64,000 bases of DNA from Caldilineaceae bacterium (GTDB lineage Bacteria > Chloroflexota > Anaerolineae > Caldilineales > Caldilineaceae): NCBI GenBank assembly GCA_022827195.1, contig JAJDTL010000004.1:124001-188000 (forward strand), read 5' to 3'. Positions within the stretch are counted from its first letter, which is position 1, and each line of letters begins with the position of its first letter. Shown piece by piece: positions 7,399 through 15,358 of this stretch. Made by a program: the position numbers and the translations under genes. The notes under the pieces were generated by a model. It was not told the DNA's origin, searched no databases, and was given only the letters and a program-made list of their open reading frames with translations.

Positions 7399-7716
7399 TT
7401 GCCGCTCACCCGTGACTTCAAAGAGACCGTACAGGTCCGCGCCGAACGCGACCCGGCATTCCGCGAAGGGTTGCTGAAGGAAGGCGTCGAGTGCCTGCTT
7501 GCAGGAGACGTGGATACCGGCAAGATCGTACTGCGCGATTACATCAACGCCATAATCGGGTTCGAGGAGCTGGGCTCCCTCACGAACAAGCCGCCCAAGA
7601 GTCTGATGCGTATGTTCGGACCGTCCGGCAATCCCTACGCCCGCAACCTGTTCGAGGTCATCAGTTGCATTCAGCGGCATGAAGGCGTGCAGCTGGAAGT
7701 GAAGGCTGTTCGTTAG
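7399..7716 (+). CDS. higA: HigA-type antitoxin (addiction-module antidote)
   Basis: 105 residues with a TTG start at 7399. I chose this start because AGGAGG lies 8 nt upstream, inside the end of the toxin remnant. The N-terminus LTRDFKETVQVRAERDPAFR and the HTH region LTNKPPKSLMRMFGPSGNPY match the 'probable addiction module antidote' family that pairs with HigB/RelE toxins. The toxin-first, antitoxin-second order is typical of higBA. The antitoxin would bind the toxin and repress the operon. With the toxin truncated it may be an orphan that neutralises other HigB-type toxins. Confidence 0.8.
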   Translation: MPLTRDFKETVQVRAERDPAFREGLLKEGVECLLAGDVDTGKIVLRDYINAIIGFEELGSLTNKPPKSLMRMFGPSGNPYARNLFEVISCIQRHEGVQLEVKAVR

Positions 7717-8181
7717 TCGGCAGGGTTCGGCTGAACTGTGGGTCCGGCAGGAGTGAGCGAGTTTGAGGGGCACGGACGGGGGCTCGCTGACAACAGGCCG
7801 CGAATGCCCGGGCATGCCGACGACTCTCCCGCCGGCAGCCTGCACTGCTCTGGATACAGACGCGCGCGCGAAAGGCTGCAGGGTCTTTCCCGCATCCGGC
7901 GCTCTTCTCTTTTTTCAGTCCCGCTTGCCCAAACCCGACCGCACAGGAAGCCCGTAGAGCCTCTGTAACAGGCTGGGTGTACCTCTTATCTGTCTCTTGC
8001 ATGGCACAGCGTTCACCCTGCGTTGTTGACAGCGGGGAGACACGGAACTGTAGCGGCAGCAGACCGGGAAACCGGTGCCCTGCGTACCTGGTCCCGCTTC
8101 TTGGCGGACCAACACAACGCGTGGTACAAACATCGGGTCAGCTCACTCTGCCCATCCTCTGTGTCCCCCTGGAGGCACGCG
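7717..8181. other. Intergenic region, 465 bp
   Basis: No gene supported. It contains dispersed repeat copy B (8087-8140) and the ribosome site of the ABC exporter operon (GGAGG just before 8182). No good promoter could be singled out. Confidence 0.5.
8087..8140 (-). repeat. Dispersed palindromic repeat, copy B
   Basis: Minus-strand reading has GATGTTTGTACCACGCGTTG and then GTCCGCCAAG, matching the core shared with copies A, C and D. The terminal arms are a degenerate CCTGGTCCCG against CGGGTCA. Confidence 0.6.
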
Positions 8182-10017
8182 ATGCGGCCGTCCGCTCGAA
8201 TCTATCTGCGCCTGCTGATCAGGTACCTGCGCCCGCAGTTGGGACAGGCGCTCCTGCTTCTGTTTGTCCTTTGCGCCAACATCCTCCTTCAGCTCATCAA
8301 CCCCCTGATCATGCGTCGTTTGCTGGATTCGGCGCTGGCCGGTGGACCGGTTGAACTTCTCACGCGCCTGGCGCTGATGTTCATTGCCATTGCCGTCGTC
8401 CAGCAGACGGCGGCGGTGGGCAGTACCGTCCTGGCGGAAAATGTAGGCTGGCGAGCGACCAACGCCCTGCGACGGGACCTGGCGCGCCACTGCCTGCGCC
8501 TGGACCTCTCGTTCCACCAGCAGCATACGCCCGGCGAAATGATAGAGCGCATTGACGGCGATATCAATGCGATGGCCCGCTTTTTCTCCCAGTTTGTCGT
8601 ACAGATCCTCGGTAATATTTTTCTGCTGATTGGCGTGATCGTGGTGCTGTGCCGTGAAGATCTGCGGGTCGGCGCGGCGATAGGCCTGTTTGTCGTGATC
8701 ACGCTGATTGCGCTGTTGCGCCTGCGGAACCTGGCCGTGCCCTTTTGGCAGCGCTCGCGCGAGGCCAGCGCCCGATTCTTCGGCTTTGTCGAAGAGCGGT
8801 TGGCCGGCACGGAGGACATCCGCGCCAGCAATGCGCGCGCCTTTACACTCTACCGATTTCATCAGCTTATGCGAACATTCTGGCAAACGACGGTGCGAGC
8901 CGAACTGCTGGGATTTTCGATGATCAACGTCGCCTGGCTCCTCTTCTCGGTGGGAAATGCAGTGGCCTTTGTCGTCGGCGCCTCTCTCTTCCTGAGCGGC
9001 GCCCTCACAATAGGAACGGTCTACCTCATCTTCCATTACACTAACCTGATCGCACAGCCAATTCAGCGAATCGCCCAGGAATTTGAGCAGTTTCAACGGG
9101 CCGGGGCCGGCGTCGCCCGCGTGCAAGAGCTGTTCGAGACTGAAAGTCGTCTGGCAGAGGCGCCGGCAGCCGCAGTGGGAGCGGCCTCTGCGGCAGTGGG
9201 AGCGGCCTCTGCGGCCGGGGGCGACCGCGCCGGGCCTGCAGGCGCTCTGGCTGTGGAGTTCAAGCAGGTGCGTTTTTCTTATCCGACCGATGCGCCGCCG
9301 GAAGAGAGCAGTTCTGAACATGAAAGGTTCGCGCTGGACGGTTTCCAGTTGCGGTTGGAGCCACACGAGGTGTTGGGGCTGTTGGGGCGCACGGGCAGCG
9401 GCAAAACGAGCTTGGCGCGCCTGTTGCTGCGACTGTATGACGTGGACAGAGGCAGTGTGCTGGTGGCGGGGCGGGATGTGCGCCTGTGGCCTCTGCGCAG
9501 ACTGCGCTCGCAGGTGGGCGTGGTCACCCAGGACGTTCAGCTGTTTGCAGCCTCGATTCGGGACAATCTGACCTTCTTTGACAGGTCGGTGCCCGACGTG
9601 CGCATCAAGGAGGCCATCGACGAACTGGGGCTTGCCCCGTGGTATGCCTCCCTGGGCGAGAGCTTGGACGCGCCGCTGCAGGTCGGCAGCGGCGGGCTGT
9701 CTGCCGGCGAAGCGCAGCTCGTGGCCTTCACCCGCATCTTTCTGCGGGATCCGGGGGTGATCGTGCTGGACGAAGCCTCCTCGCGCCTGGACCCGGCAAC
9801 CGACGCCTATCTCGAGAGCGCAGTCGATCGACTGCTCACAGATCGGACCGGCATTCTCATCGCGCACCGGCTCTCCACGGTTCAACGGGCCGACAGAATT
9901 CTGATCCTGGAAAGCGGACGGATCCGGGAGCAGGGCGACCGCAACGCGCTGGCCTCGGATCCTTCTTCCCGCTACCATCACCTGTTGAAGTTGGGTGAGC
10001 AGGAGCTGGAAACATGA
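8182..10017 (+). CDS. ABC exporter half-transporter 1 (heterodimer subunit with degenerate signature)
   Basis: 611 residues from ATG 8182, chosen for GGAGG 6-7 nt upstream; the open frame further 5' runs through repeat B and is not protein-like. An N-terminal six-helix type-1 exporter domain (about 20-310) is joined by an Ala/Gly linker carrying a 21-bp tandem duplication to the nucleotide-binding domain. The Walker A is GRTGSGKT (402-409), the signature LSAGE (506-510) instead of LSGGQ, Walker B VIVLDE with the catalytic Glu at 531, and the H-loop His is about 562. The stop overlaps the next ATG by 4 nt (ATGA). It is a lipid, drug or peptide exporter of the BmrCD/TM287-288 type; the substrate cannot be told. 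Confidence 0.9.
   Translation: MRPSARIYLRLLIRYLRPQLGQALLLLFVLCANILLQLINPLIMRRLLDSALAGGPVELLTRLALMFIAIAVVQQTAAVGSTVLAENVGWRATNALRRDLARHCLRLDLSFHQQHTPGEMIERIDGDINAMARFFSQFVVQILGNIFLLIGVIVVLCREDLRVGAAIGLFVVITLIALLRLRNLAVPFWQRSREASARFFGFVEERLAGTEDIRASNARAFTLYRFHQLMRTFWQTTVRAELLGFSMINVAWLLFSVGNAVAFVVGASLFLSGALTIGTVYLIFHYTNLIAQPIQRIAQEFEQFQRAGAGVARVQELFETESRLAEAPAAAVGAASAAVGAASAAGGDRAGPAGALAVEFKQVRFSYPTDAPPEESSSEHERFALDGFQLRLEPHEVLGLLGRTGSGKTSLARLLLRLYDVDRGSVLVAGRDVRLWPLRRLRSQVGVVTQDVQLFAASIRDNLTFFDRSVPDVRIKEAIDELGLAPWYASLGESLDAPLQVGSGGLSAGEAQLVAFTRIFLRDPGVIVLDEASSRLDPATDAYLESAVDRLLTDRTGILIAHRLSTVQRADRILILESGRIREQGDRNALASDPSSRYHHLLKLGEQELET
9172..9213 (+). repeat. Perfect 21-bp tandem duplication in the ABC linker
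   Basis: Two identical 21-bp units (9172-9192, 9193-9213) keep the frame and encode AVGAASA twice between membrane and ATPase domains. It is a recent slippage product and tolerated as linker length variation. Confidence 0.9.
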
Positions 10018-11804
10018 CACAGAACGCAGAACGTCCACCTCTCTCCGTGGCCGGTACCTGGGTGGGCCTGGTCCGCTGTTTTCCCGGCCTGTATTCACTC
10101 ACGGCAGCGCTACGGATTATCGTCTTTGTCGGCATCTTTCAGGTGGTTGGGTTGGTGATTCGATTCTTTTTCGATTCGCTGACGGGCTCTGCTCCGCTCG
10201 CATGGGGGCCGAACGCCTGGGCTGCGCTGTTGCTGGCCGTGGCCGTCCTGCGCAATTGCCTGATATTTACCGATATGTACGTCTTCTTTCGCTGGACATT
10301 CAGCACCGCGGCCACCATGCGCAAGAACCTGTTGGAGCACATTTTGAGTATGCCGGGCGCGCGTTCGCTGCCCAGCTCGACCGGCGAGGCGATTAGCCGC
10401 TTTCGCGAGGATGCAGAAGAGGTCGGCAACTATACGGTCTGGGCGCTCTTCTTGCTGGCGACGGGCACATTTGGGGTCGTGGCGCTGTTCACCATGGCGC
10501 GCATCAACCTGCGGGTCACCGCCTTCGCCTTCCTGCCAATGCTTCTTGTCGTGGCCGTGGCCAATGTGACAAGGCTCAGAGTCCAGCAATACCGTGAGGC
10601 CAGCCGAACTTCCGCCGGCAATGTTACCGGGTTCATCGGTGAGATGTTCGAGAACGTGCAGGGCGTGCAGGTCGCTGCAGCGGAGGAGAGTGTGCTGGCG
10701 CACTTTGAAGAGTTGAACGAAAGTCGCCGCAAGAACGCCCTGCGCGATCGGCTGTTCAACGAGATTCTCGATTCGACCTATAACCACTTCGCCAGTATCG
10801 GTTTGGGGCTGATTCTGCTGCTGGCCGGCGCCGGGCTGCAGGAAGGGTCGTTTACGATTGGCGATTTTTCCCTGTTCGCCTACTATCTGGAATTCGCCAT
10901 CGTTATGATCTCCACAGTTGGGGTTTTTGTCGCTCGGTGGAAGCAGGCAGGCGTCTCGATCGGGCGCATGGACCGGCTGCTGCGTGGGGCGCCGGCCGCC
11001 GCCTTGGTGAGGAAAACGCCCATCTATCTGAGCGGTGCGTTTCCTTCCGCCCATAACGCTTCTCCTGCCGAAGCGGATCCGCTGCAGGAGTTCTCCGCCT
11101 CCGGCCTGACCTATCGCTCTCCCGGTTCGGAGAAGGGTATCGTCGATGTCGATCTGCGTCTCGGGCGGGGCAGCTTCACGGTGGTAACGGGCCGGATTGG
11201 CGCGGGCAAGTCGACGCTGCTGCGGGTCCTGCTGGGGCTGCTGCCGGCCGAATCCGGCGAAATTCACTGGAATGGGCGACTTGTCGACGAGCCGGCAACT
11301 TTCTTTGTGCCGCCGGTGAGCGCATACATCTCGCAGACGCCGAGTCTGTTCAGCGAATCGCTGCGGGAGAACATCCTGCTCGGCCTTGACGCGAACGACG
11401 CAATGTTGGCCCAGGCGGTTCGGGCAGCGGCGCTGGAGCCGGACCTGGCGCAGCTTGAGAACGGATTGGAGACGGTCGTCGGCCCGCGGGGCGTGAAGCT
11501 GTCCGGCGGCCAGAGACAGCGGGCCGCGGCGGCGCGTATGTTCATCCGTCAGGCCGAGCTGCTGGTGTGCGACGATCTGTCCAGCGCGCTGGACTTGGAG
11601 ACAGAGCAGCTGCTGTGGGAGCGGCTATTTGCGCGGCGGGACGCGACCTATCTGGTGGTCTCCCATCGACGTCCTCTCCTGCAACGGGCGGATCAGATCA
11701 TTGTCCTTAAGTCAGGCCGTGTGGAGGACGTAGGCCGGTTGGATCCGCTGCTGGAACGCTGTGCGGAGATGAAGAGCCTGTGGGAGGGTCAAATCTCCAA
11801 GTGA
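10014..11804 (+). CDS. ABC exporter half-transporter 2 (heterodimer subunit with degenerate Walker B)
   Basis: 596 residues, translationally coupled to the previous gene. It has the same fold: a six-helix membrane domain (about 20-330), then the ATPase with Walker A GRIGAGKS (393-400), canonical LSGGQ (496-500) and Walker B LLVCDD, where the catalytic Glu is Asp (residue 521). The H-loop is SHRRP. Partner 1 has an intact Glu but a degenerate signature. In the head-to-tail dimer the Walker motifs of subunit 2 face the signature of subunit 1, so both defects fall in the same ATP site and the other site is fully canonical. That is the asymmetric design known from heterodimeric exporters. Confidence 0.92.
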   Translation: MTQNAERPPLSVAGTWVGLVRCFPGLYSLTAALRIIVFVGIFQVVGLVIRFFFDSLTGSAPLAWGPNAWAALLLAVAVLRNCLIFTDMYVFFRWTFSTAATMRKNLLEHILSMPGARSLPSSTGEAISRFREDAEEVGNYTVWALFLLATGTFGVVALFTMARINLRVTAFAFLPMLLVVAVANVTRLRVQQYREASRTSAGNVTGFIGEMFENVQGVQVAAAEESVLAHFEELNESRRKNALRDRLFNEILDSTYNHFASIGLGLILLLAGAGLQEGSFTIGDFSLFAYYLEFAIVMISTVGVFVARWKQAGVSIGRMDRLLRGAPAAALVRKTPIYLSGAFPSAHNASPAEADPLQEFSASGLTYRSPGSEKGIVDVDLRLGRGSFTVVTGRIGAGKSTLLRVLLGLLPAESGEIHWNGRLVDEPATFFVPPVSAYISQTPSLFSESLRENILLGLDANDAMLAQAVRAAALEPDLAQLENGLETVVGPRGVKLSGGQRQRAAAARMFIRQAELLVCDDLSSALDLETEQLLWERLFARRDATYLVVSHRRPLLQRADQIIVLKSGRVEDVGRLDPLLERCAEMKSLWEGQISK

Positions 11805-11860
11805 CCTGTCCCCGGTGTTCTTACCACCCGTAATGTTAGTCCGATAAGCACGGGGACAGG
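11805..11860 (+). repeat. Dispersed palindromic repeat, copy C
   Basis: The perfect 10-bp arms CCTGTCCCCG (start) and CGGGGACAGG (end) enclose the conserved core with TTACCACCCGTAATGTTAG and TCCGATAAGC. It begins directly after the exporter stop codon. This is the best preserved copy and defines the element's ends; the hairpin could also act as a transcript 3' end. Confidence 0.7.
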
Positions 11861-12071
11861 GTCGGCAGGTAAGAGGGTATCAGGCGCCTGGCTAGGTTGT
11901 TCCTAAGACCCCCGTACTTGCTGCGCCAGCGGTAGAAGGTCTGCTCGGTCACGCCGATCCGGCTGGCGGCCTCAGCGACTGTGTTGCCCGCGGCCATCGC
12001 CACCTCAGCATCTCTGAGCTTGTTTATTGCGTGCTCCGGCGTATCTCTCTGCCTGGCGATATTTCCCCCTT
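11836..12071 (-). pseudogene. IS3-family OrfA (HTH) fragment
   Basis: The minus-strand frame reads DTPEHAINKLRDAEVAMAAG, NTVAEAASRIGV and TEQTFYRWRSKYGGL, the HTH_8 helix-turn-helix of IS3-type OrfA transposase subunits. A stop lies six codons before the conserved part with no usable start, and the frame ends at 11836 inside repeat C. There is no OrfB (DDE) gene. An IS3-type terminal sequence sits upstream (12099-12122). Confidence 0.8.
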
Positions 12072-12098
12072 TTCACGACCCAATTCCAGCATGTTACC

Positions 12099-12122
12099 TG
12101 GACCAGTTTTGGGGGCAGGTCA
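12099..12122 (-). mobile_element. IS3-type terminal inverted repeat next to the OrfA fragment
   Basis: Minus-strand reading is TGACCTGCCCCC followed by AAAACTGGTCCA, typical of IS3-group ends, placed 5' of the OrfA fragment. It is the reference for the solo ends at 2994 and 7110. Confidence 0.6.
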
Positions 12123-12136
12123 TCAAACCCAGGGGG

Positions 12137-12164
12137 TTGTGCCAAAAGCATTCTGGACTATAAT
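12137..12164 (+). promoter_or_regulatory. Possible promoter of the PhyH gene at 12267
   Basis: TTGTGC (12137-12142) and a perfect TATAAT (12159-12164) are spaced by 16 bp. This would give a leader of roughly 95 nt. Confidence 0.45.
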
Positions 12165-12266
12165 ACCTTTCTGTGATTGAGAGATTTCTGCAGAATTCGG
12201 CAGAGCAAGAGCCTGCCGGGCCGACTCTTACCGGATTTCTGATAAAGGTCAGCTGAGGAAAATGTT

Positions 12267-13115
12267 ATGACGCAGGAAGACTATCGGCTTACCGAAGAGC
12301 AGATCCAGCTCTTTGAGGTTTTCGGGTTCCTGGTCCGGAGGAATCTGTTCAGTCCCGAGGAGATGAATAGGATAAACGAAGAGTTCGGTCGTCGCCTTGC
12401 ATCGATTCTGGAGGAAACCGATCCTGAAGAGAATCGTCTTTTCAACAACTGGGGTAACCGGACCCCGGAAACCCCCTTCATTGCGAGCTTGCTTGAGGAC
12501 CCGCGCATTTATCTGCCCGCGGAACAGCTGTTAGATGAAGAATCCTTTCCCGTCCATTCTAACGCCAACAGCTATGAGAACAGTACCAATTGGCATCCGG
12601 ATTGGAGCGATCCTCATCTATTGGCAATTAAGAACGTCATGTATCTGCAGCCGACAACCGCTGACCGCGGCGCATTGCGCGTCATTCCCGGGGCGCACAA
12701 AAATTCATTACATGATGAGCTGCGTAGGATTGGATTGGGCAGTACGTTTGGCCCTAAGAAGGCCCGGATCTCGGAAGAGTCCGGTCTGAGCGGTGAAGAT
12801 ATTCCCTGCTATGTATTCAGTTCGAATCCGGGTGATGTCATTATCTTCAACCAGATGACCTGGCATGCCGCCTTTGGCGGCTATAGAGACCGCCGCTCCT
12901 GCACCTTTAACTTTTATGGCACGCCAAGGACACCGGAAGCGGCAGCGTCGATGCGCAAAGTGGTGGAACACATTCCCGACATCAAGAAGTATTTGGGAAC
13001 GGTGGGGTTGCAATATCATCCCTGGTGGCTGGAAAATCCTGAAAAAAGCCCCAGGCGTGCGCGCTGGATTCGTTGTTTGGAGGAATGGGGTTTCGTGGAT
13101 GCTTACAATAGCTAG
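12267..13115 (+). CDS. Phytanoyl-CoA dioxygenase (PhyH)-family oxygenase
   Basis: 282 residues from ATG 12267 with GAGGA upstream. Fe(II)/2-oxoglutarate dioxygenase of the PhyH family. The iron-binding HxD is WHPDW (His110, Asp112) and the distal His is in TWHAAF (His200), followed by a conserved Arg pair (RDRRSC) that would bind 2-oxoglutarate. The segments GALRVIPGAHKNS and GDVIIFNQM are the usual core strands. Such enzymes hydroxylate diverse small molecules and the substrate cannot be inferred. It has its own promoter candidate and is flanked by mobile-element debris on both sides, so it stands alone. Confidence 0.9.
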   Translation: MTQEDYRLTEEQIQLFEVFGFLVRRNLFSPEEMNRINEEFGRRLASILEETDPEENRLFNNWGNRTPETPFIASLLEDPRIYLPAEQLLDEESFPVHSNANSYENSTNWHPDWSDPHLLAIKNVMYLQPTTADRGALRVIPGAHKNSLHDELRRIGLGSTFGPKKARISEESGLSGEDIPCYVFSSNPGDVIIFNQMTWHAAFGGYRDRRSCTFNFYGTPRTPEAAASMRKVVEHIPDIKKYLGTVGLQYHPWWLENPEKSPRRARWIRCLEEWGFVDAYNS

Positions 13116-13271
13116 AAGCCCAGAAGCGCCAGGTGTACACCACCGCGCAGGACGCCGGCATTCAGCTCAGTTTGCATAGCCGGTGAGATATAAAAGTTCA
13201 GTTCGGGGATCTCCGCAGCGCGACCTCAAGCCACTTCCTCCTGAGAACTGCCTTCGAACCTTCACAAGGGT

Positions 13272-13473
13272 CTAGCGTTCCAGGTACTGGAGCACCCCAT
13301 CCCAATCACAAAACGTGCCGCCGACCATCTTCTGGGGCTCCGGGCGCGGTATGTGCATGTCCGAACCACCGGTCTTGACCAGCCCGAGGCGATCTGAAAT
13401 CCGTACATAGTCGTCCTCTTGGGCTTTGGTGTGCGCGGGATGGAACACCTCGACACCGTCGAGTCCTTCTGAA
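13272..13473 (-). pseudogene. PHP-domain phosphoesterase, C-terminal remnant
   Basis: The minus-strand translation EGLDGVEVFHPAHTKAQEDD, then VKTGGSDMHIP and a short tail ending at 13272, matches the end of PHP metal-dependent phosphoesterases (GLDGIEV.HP.H and GSD.H blocks, the latter metal ligands). The similarity stops exactly where repeat copy D begins (13472), so the 5' two thirds are gone. Intact family members are about 250-290 residues. Confidence 0.7.
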
Positions 13474-13530
13474 CTGCCCCCAATGTTTGTACCCCCCTCT
13501 ATGTTCGTCCGACAAGCGCGGCGACAGGTT
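13472..13530 (+). repeat. Dispersed palindromic repeat, copy D
   Basis: Reads AACTGCCCCCAATGTTTGTA, then CTATGTTCGTCCGACAAGCG and a GACAGG end. It matches copies A-C and abuts the truncated PHP gene. Confidence 0.65.
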
Positions 13531-13623
13531 GGGATCGCGCACGCACGGTGGTGTAGGCACGGCTGGCTTCGACACGGCAGGTGGGGACGCGCGGGCACGG
13601 TGGCATTACCGCCTGGAGAGGCC

Positions 13624-13652
13624 GTGAATCGTGAATCGTGAGTCGTGATTCG
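13624..13652 (+). repeat. GTGAATC/GTGAGTC simple repeat
   Basis: An irregular tandem of 9-mers such as GTGAATCGT and GTGAGTCGT. The same repeat occurs at 19631-19667. Confidence 0.7.
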
Positions 13653-13696
13653 AACTGCGGGAGTCGCGCAGGCACGGTGGCGTCGAAGGCGTGAAC

Positions 13697-14149
13697 ATGG
13701 GGGTGGAGAATCGTGCGCTTGTCAAAGCCTGGCTCTCGTTCTACCATGGGCAAGAGGGGGCGATTCGTTACGGGCAAATGGGGCCGGGGGAGAACGACGG
13801 TCTCTTTTCGACGATCAGAGTAGAGCGCGGGTGCAAGGCATATATCAGCTACGGCCAGTGTCCTGTGCTGCGGGTACCGCTGACGCCGGCGGCGGCCGAG
13901 ATTCACTTTTTCAACTGCACGAACGACGACGTTCTGCGTACGATCCTGATCGGCGTCGAGGGTGCAATAGCGGCCTGCGTCTACAGCTACGACCTGGAGC
14001 CGATGGGCGAGGCGACACTGCGCAAGGCGACGCTGGGCGCGTTCGACGGCTCTCTTTTTTTGGCCTCGAAGTCCCGCAGGGAGGCGTGGTTGCGCTCTGC
14101 GGGCGTCGGGAGCTCCGCCTATGAAAATCAAGGAAGTGAAGGCATTTGA
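13697..14149 (+). CDS. Hypothetical protein upstream of the rhamnonate dehydratase-like gene
   Basis: 150 residues from ATG 13697 (an in-frame GTG lies 6 nt earlier). Third positions are GC-rich like neighbouring genes and the sequence is protein-like (KAWLSFYHGQEGAIRYGQMG, YDLEPMGEATLRKATLGAFD), but I recognise no domain. Its last 29 nt overlap the start of the next gene in another frame, consistent with coupling or with a C-terminus altered by rearrangement. It may be a shortened gene, because repeats D and the simple repeat directly precede it. Confidence 0.45.
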   Translation: MGVENRALVKAWLSFYHGQEGAIRYGQMGPGENDGLFSTIRVERGCKAYISYGQCPVLRVPLTPAAAEIHFFNCTNDDVLRTILIGVEGAIAACVYSYDLEPMGEATLRKATLGAFDGSLFLASKSRREAWLRSAGVGSSAYENQGSEGI

Positions 14150-15302
14150 AGTCGATGTGGGGCAGCTGCGGGCCAGGCACGGCGGCGCGCGGCGCGACCG
14201 CGGGCAAGGACCCTCTTATGCGTGGGAGGGCCTGGAGCCGGCAAGCCCGATGGCGCGCTACCAGGAGTACAAGGGGAGCAGGTCGGCCTGGTCTGCGACG
14301 TGGAAGAGTACGGTTTGCGTCGTAACGGCGGAGGACGGGACATTCGGCCTGGGGATCTCCGGGCTTGCCGGACCGGTCGTCAGGATCATCAACGATCATT
14401 TCGCTCCGCACCTCGAGGGCGAAGAGTGCATGGCGACCGAAAAAGCATTTGACATGATGGCGCGAACGGCCACGCCGTTCGGAAGTCACGGGCTGGCCAG
14501 CTTTGCCATCAGTGCGGTCGACCTGGCGCTGTGGGACCTGAAAGGCAAGATCGAAGAGCGTCCGGTGTATGAGTTGCTGGGCGGGCCGCAAAAGGAGCGC
14601 ATCCCCTGTTACGCGACCGGCTTCGACTACGAATGGTACCTCGAACTGGGATTCGGCGCGGTCAAGCTGCCCTTGCCCTACGGTCCGGTTGACGGGGCGG
14701 AAGGTCTGGCCAAGGCGGAGGAGATGGTCGCGAGCGTGCGCGATCGGACCGGCCCCGGCGTCGATTTGATGCTGGACTGCTGGATGGCTCTCGACGTCGA
14801 CTACACGGTTCGCCTGGCCGAGGCGCTGCGCCCCTATCGCATCAGGTGGATCGAGGACTTTCTCATGCCCGAAGAGATGGACGGGTTCGCCGAAGTGCGG
14901 CGGCGCCTCCCGTGGCAGACGCTGGCCACCGGTGAGCACTGGTACATGCCGCAGACCTTCTGGCATGCCGCCAAGCGGCGGTTGGTCGACATTCTGCAGC
15001 CCGATCCGTTGTGGGCGGGGGGAATCTCCGCCTGCGTGCGCATCTGTTACCTCGCGGAGGCGGCCGGCCTGGAGGTCATCCTGCACGGCGGCATGAACAA
15101 TCCCTACGGCCAGCATCTCTCCTTTGCGATGCCGGCGATAACCTGGGGGGAGCGCTCGGGCGGCGTCTCACCGCCGGGCGTTCCCCTGAGCGAGACCGTC
15201 TCGCTGCCGGGGACCGCGGTAATCGAAGACGGCTTCCTCGTGCCCAGCGACGCGCCGGGTTTCGGCTTGGAATTGGACGCGGCCTGGCTTGAAAGCATCT
15301 GA
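14121..15302 (+). CDS. rhmD: Enolase-superfamily dehydratase, L-rhamnonate dehydratase-like
   Basis: 393 residues. The full length aligns from memory with E. coli RhmD: the N-terminal capping region with PMARYQEYKGSR, SAVDLALWDLKGK and ELLGGPQKERIPCYATG, then a barrel. Metal ligands are Asp219 (LMLDCWM), Glu245 (WIEDF) and Glu272 (ATGEH), and the catalytic His322 is in LHGG, all at spacings close to the E. coli enzyme. The reaction would be dehydration of L-rhamnonate or a similar sugar acid to the 2-keto-3-deoxy acid. The following monooxygenase and SDR point to a catabolic operon, the SDR being a plausible sugar or keto-deoxy-acid dehydrogenase. Exact substrate uncertain. Confidence 0.8.
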   Translation: MKIKEVKAFEVDVGQLRARHGGARRDRGQGPSYAWEGLEPASPMARYQEYKGSRSAWSATWKSTVCVVTAEDGTFGLGISGLAGPVVRIINDHFAPHLEGEECMATEKAFDMMARTATPFGSHGLASFAISAVDLALWDLKGKIEERPVYELLGGPQKERIPCYATGFDYEWYLELGFGAVKLPLPYGPVDGAEGLAKAEEMVASVRDRTGPGVDLMLDCWMALDVDYTVRLAEALRPYRIRWIEDFLMPEEMDGFAEVRRRLPWQTLATGEHWYMPQTFWHAAKRRLVDILQPDPLWAGGISACVRICYLAEAAGLEVILHGGMNNPYGQHLSFAMPAITWGERSGGVSPPGVPLSETVSLPGTAVIEDGFLVPSDAPGFGLELDAAWLESI

Positions 15303-15358
15303 CTTTTGACAACGCAGGCTGCTGGCGTCCGGTCGAACCGGGGGGAGCCAGCAGCCCA

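Noticed and set aside
7661..8002. Minus-strand frame behind the antitoxin gene
   Set aside because: No ribosome site, cysteine/arginine-rich and overlapping the antitoxin; looks like random GC-rich sequence.
8143..10098. Very long minus-strand open frame opposite the ABC exporter
   Set aside because: It mirrors the codon pattern of a gene with complete ABC motifs on the plus strand; the translation is Arg/Gln-rich with no domain.
10110..11267. Long minus-strand frame opposite exporter subunit 2
   Set aside because: Shadow of the true gene; no start signals and no recognisable domain.
13911..15116. Long minus-strand frame opposite the rhamnonate dehydratase-like gene
   Set aside because: The plus-strand frame has all enolase-superfamily ligands; the antisense product is low-complexity.
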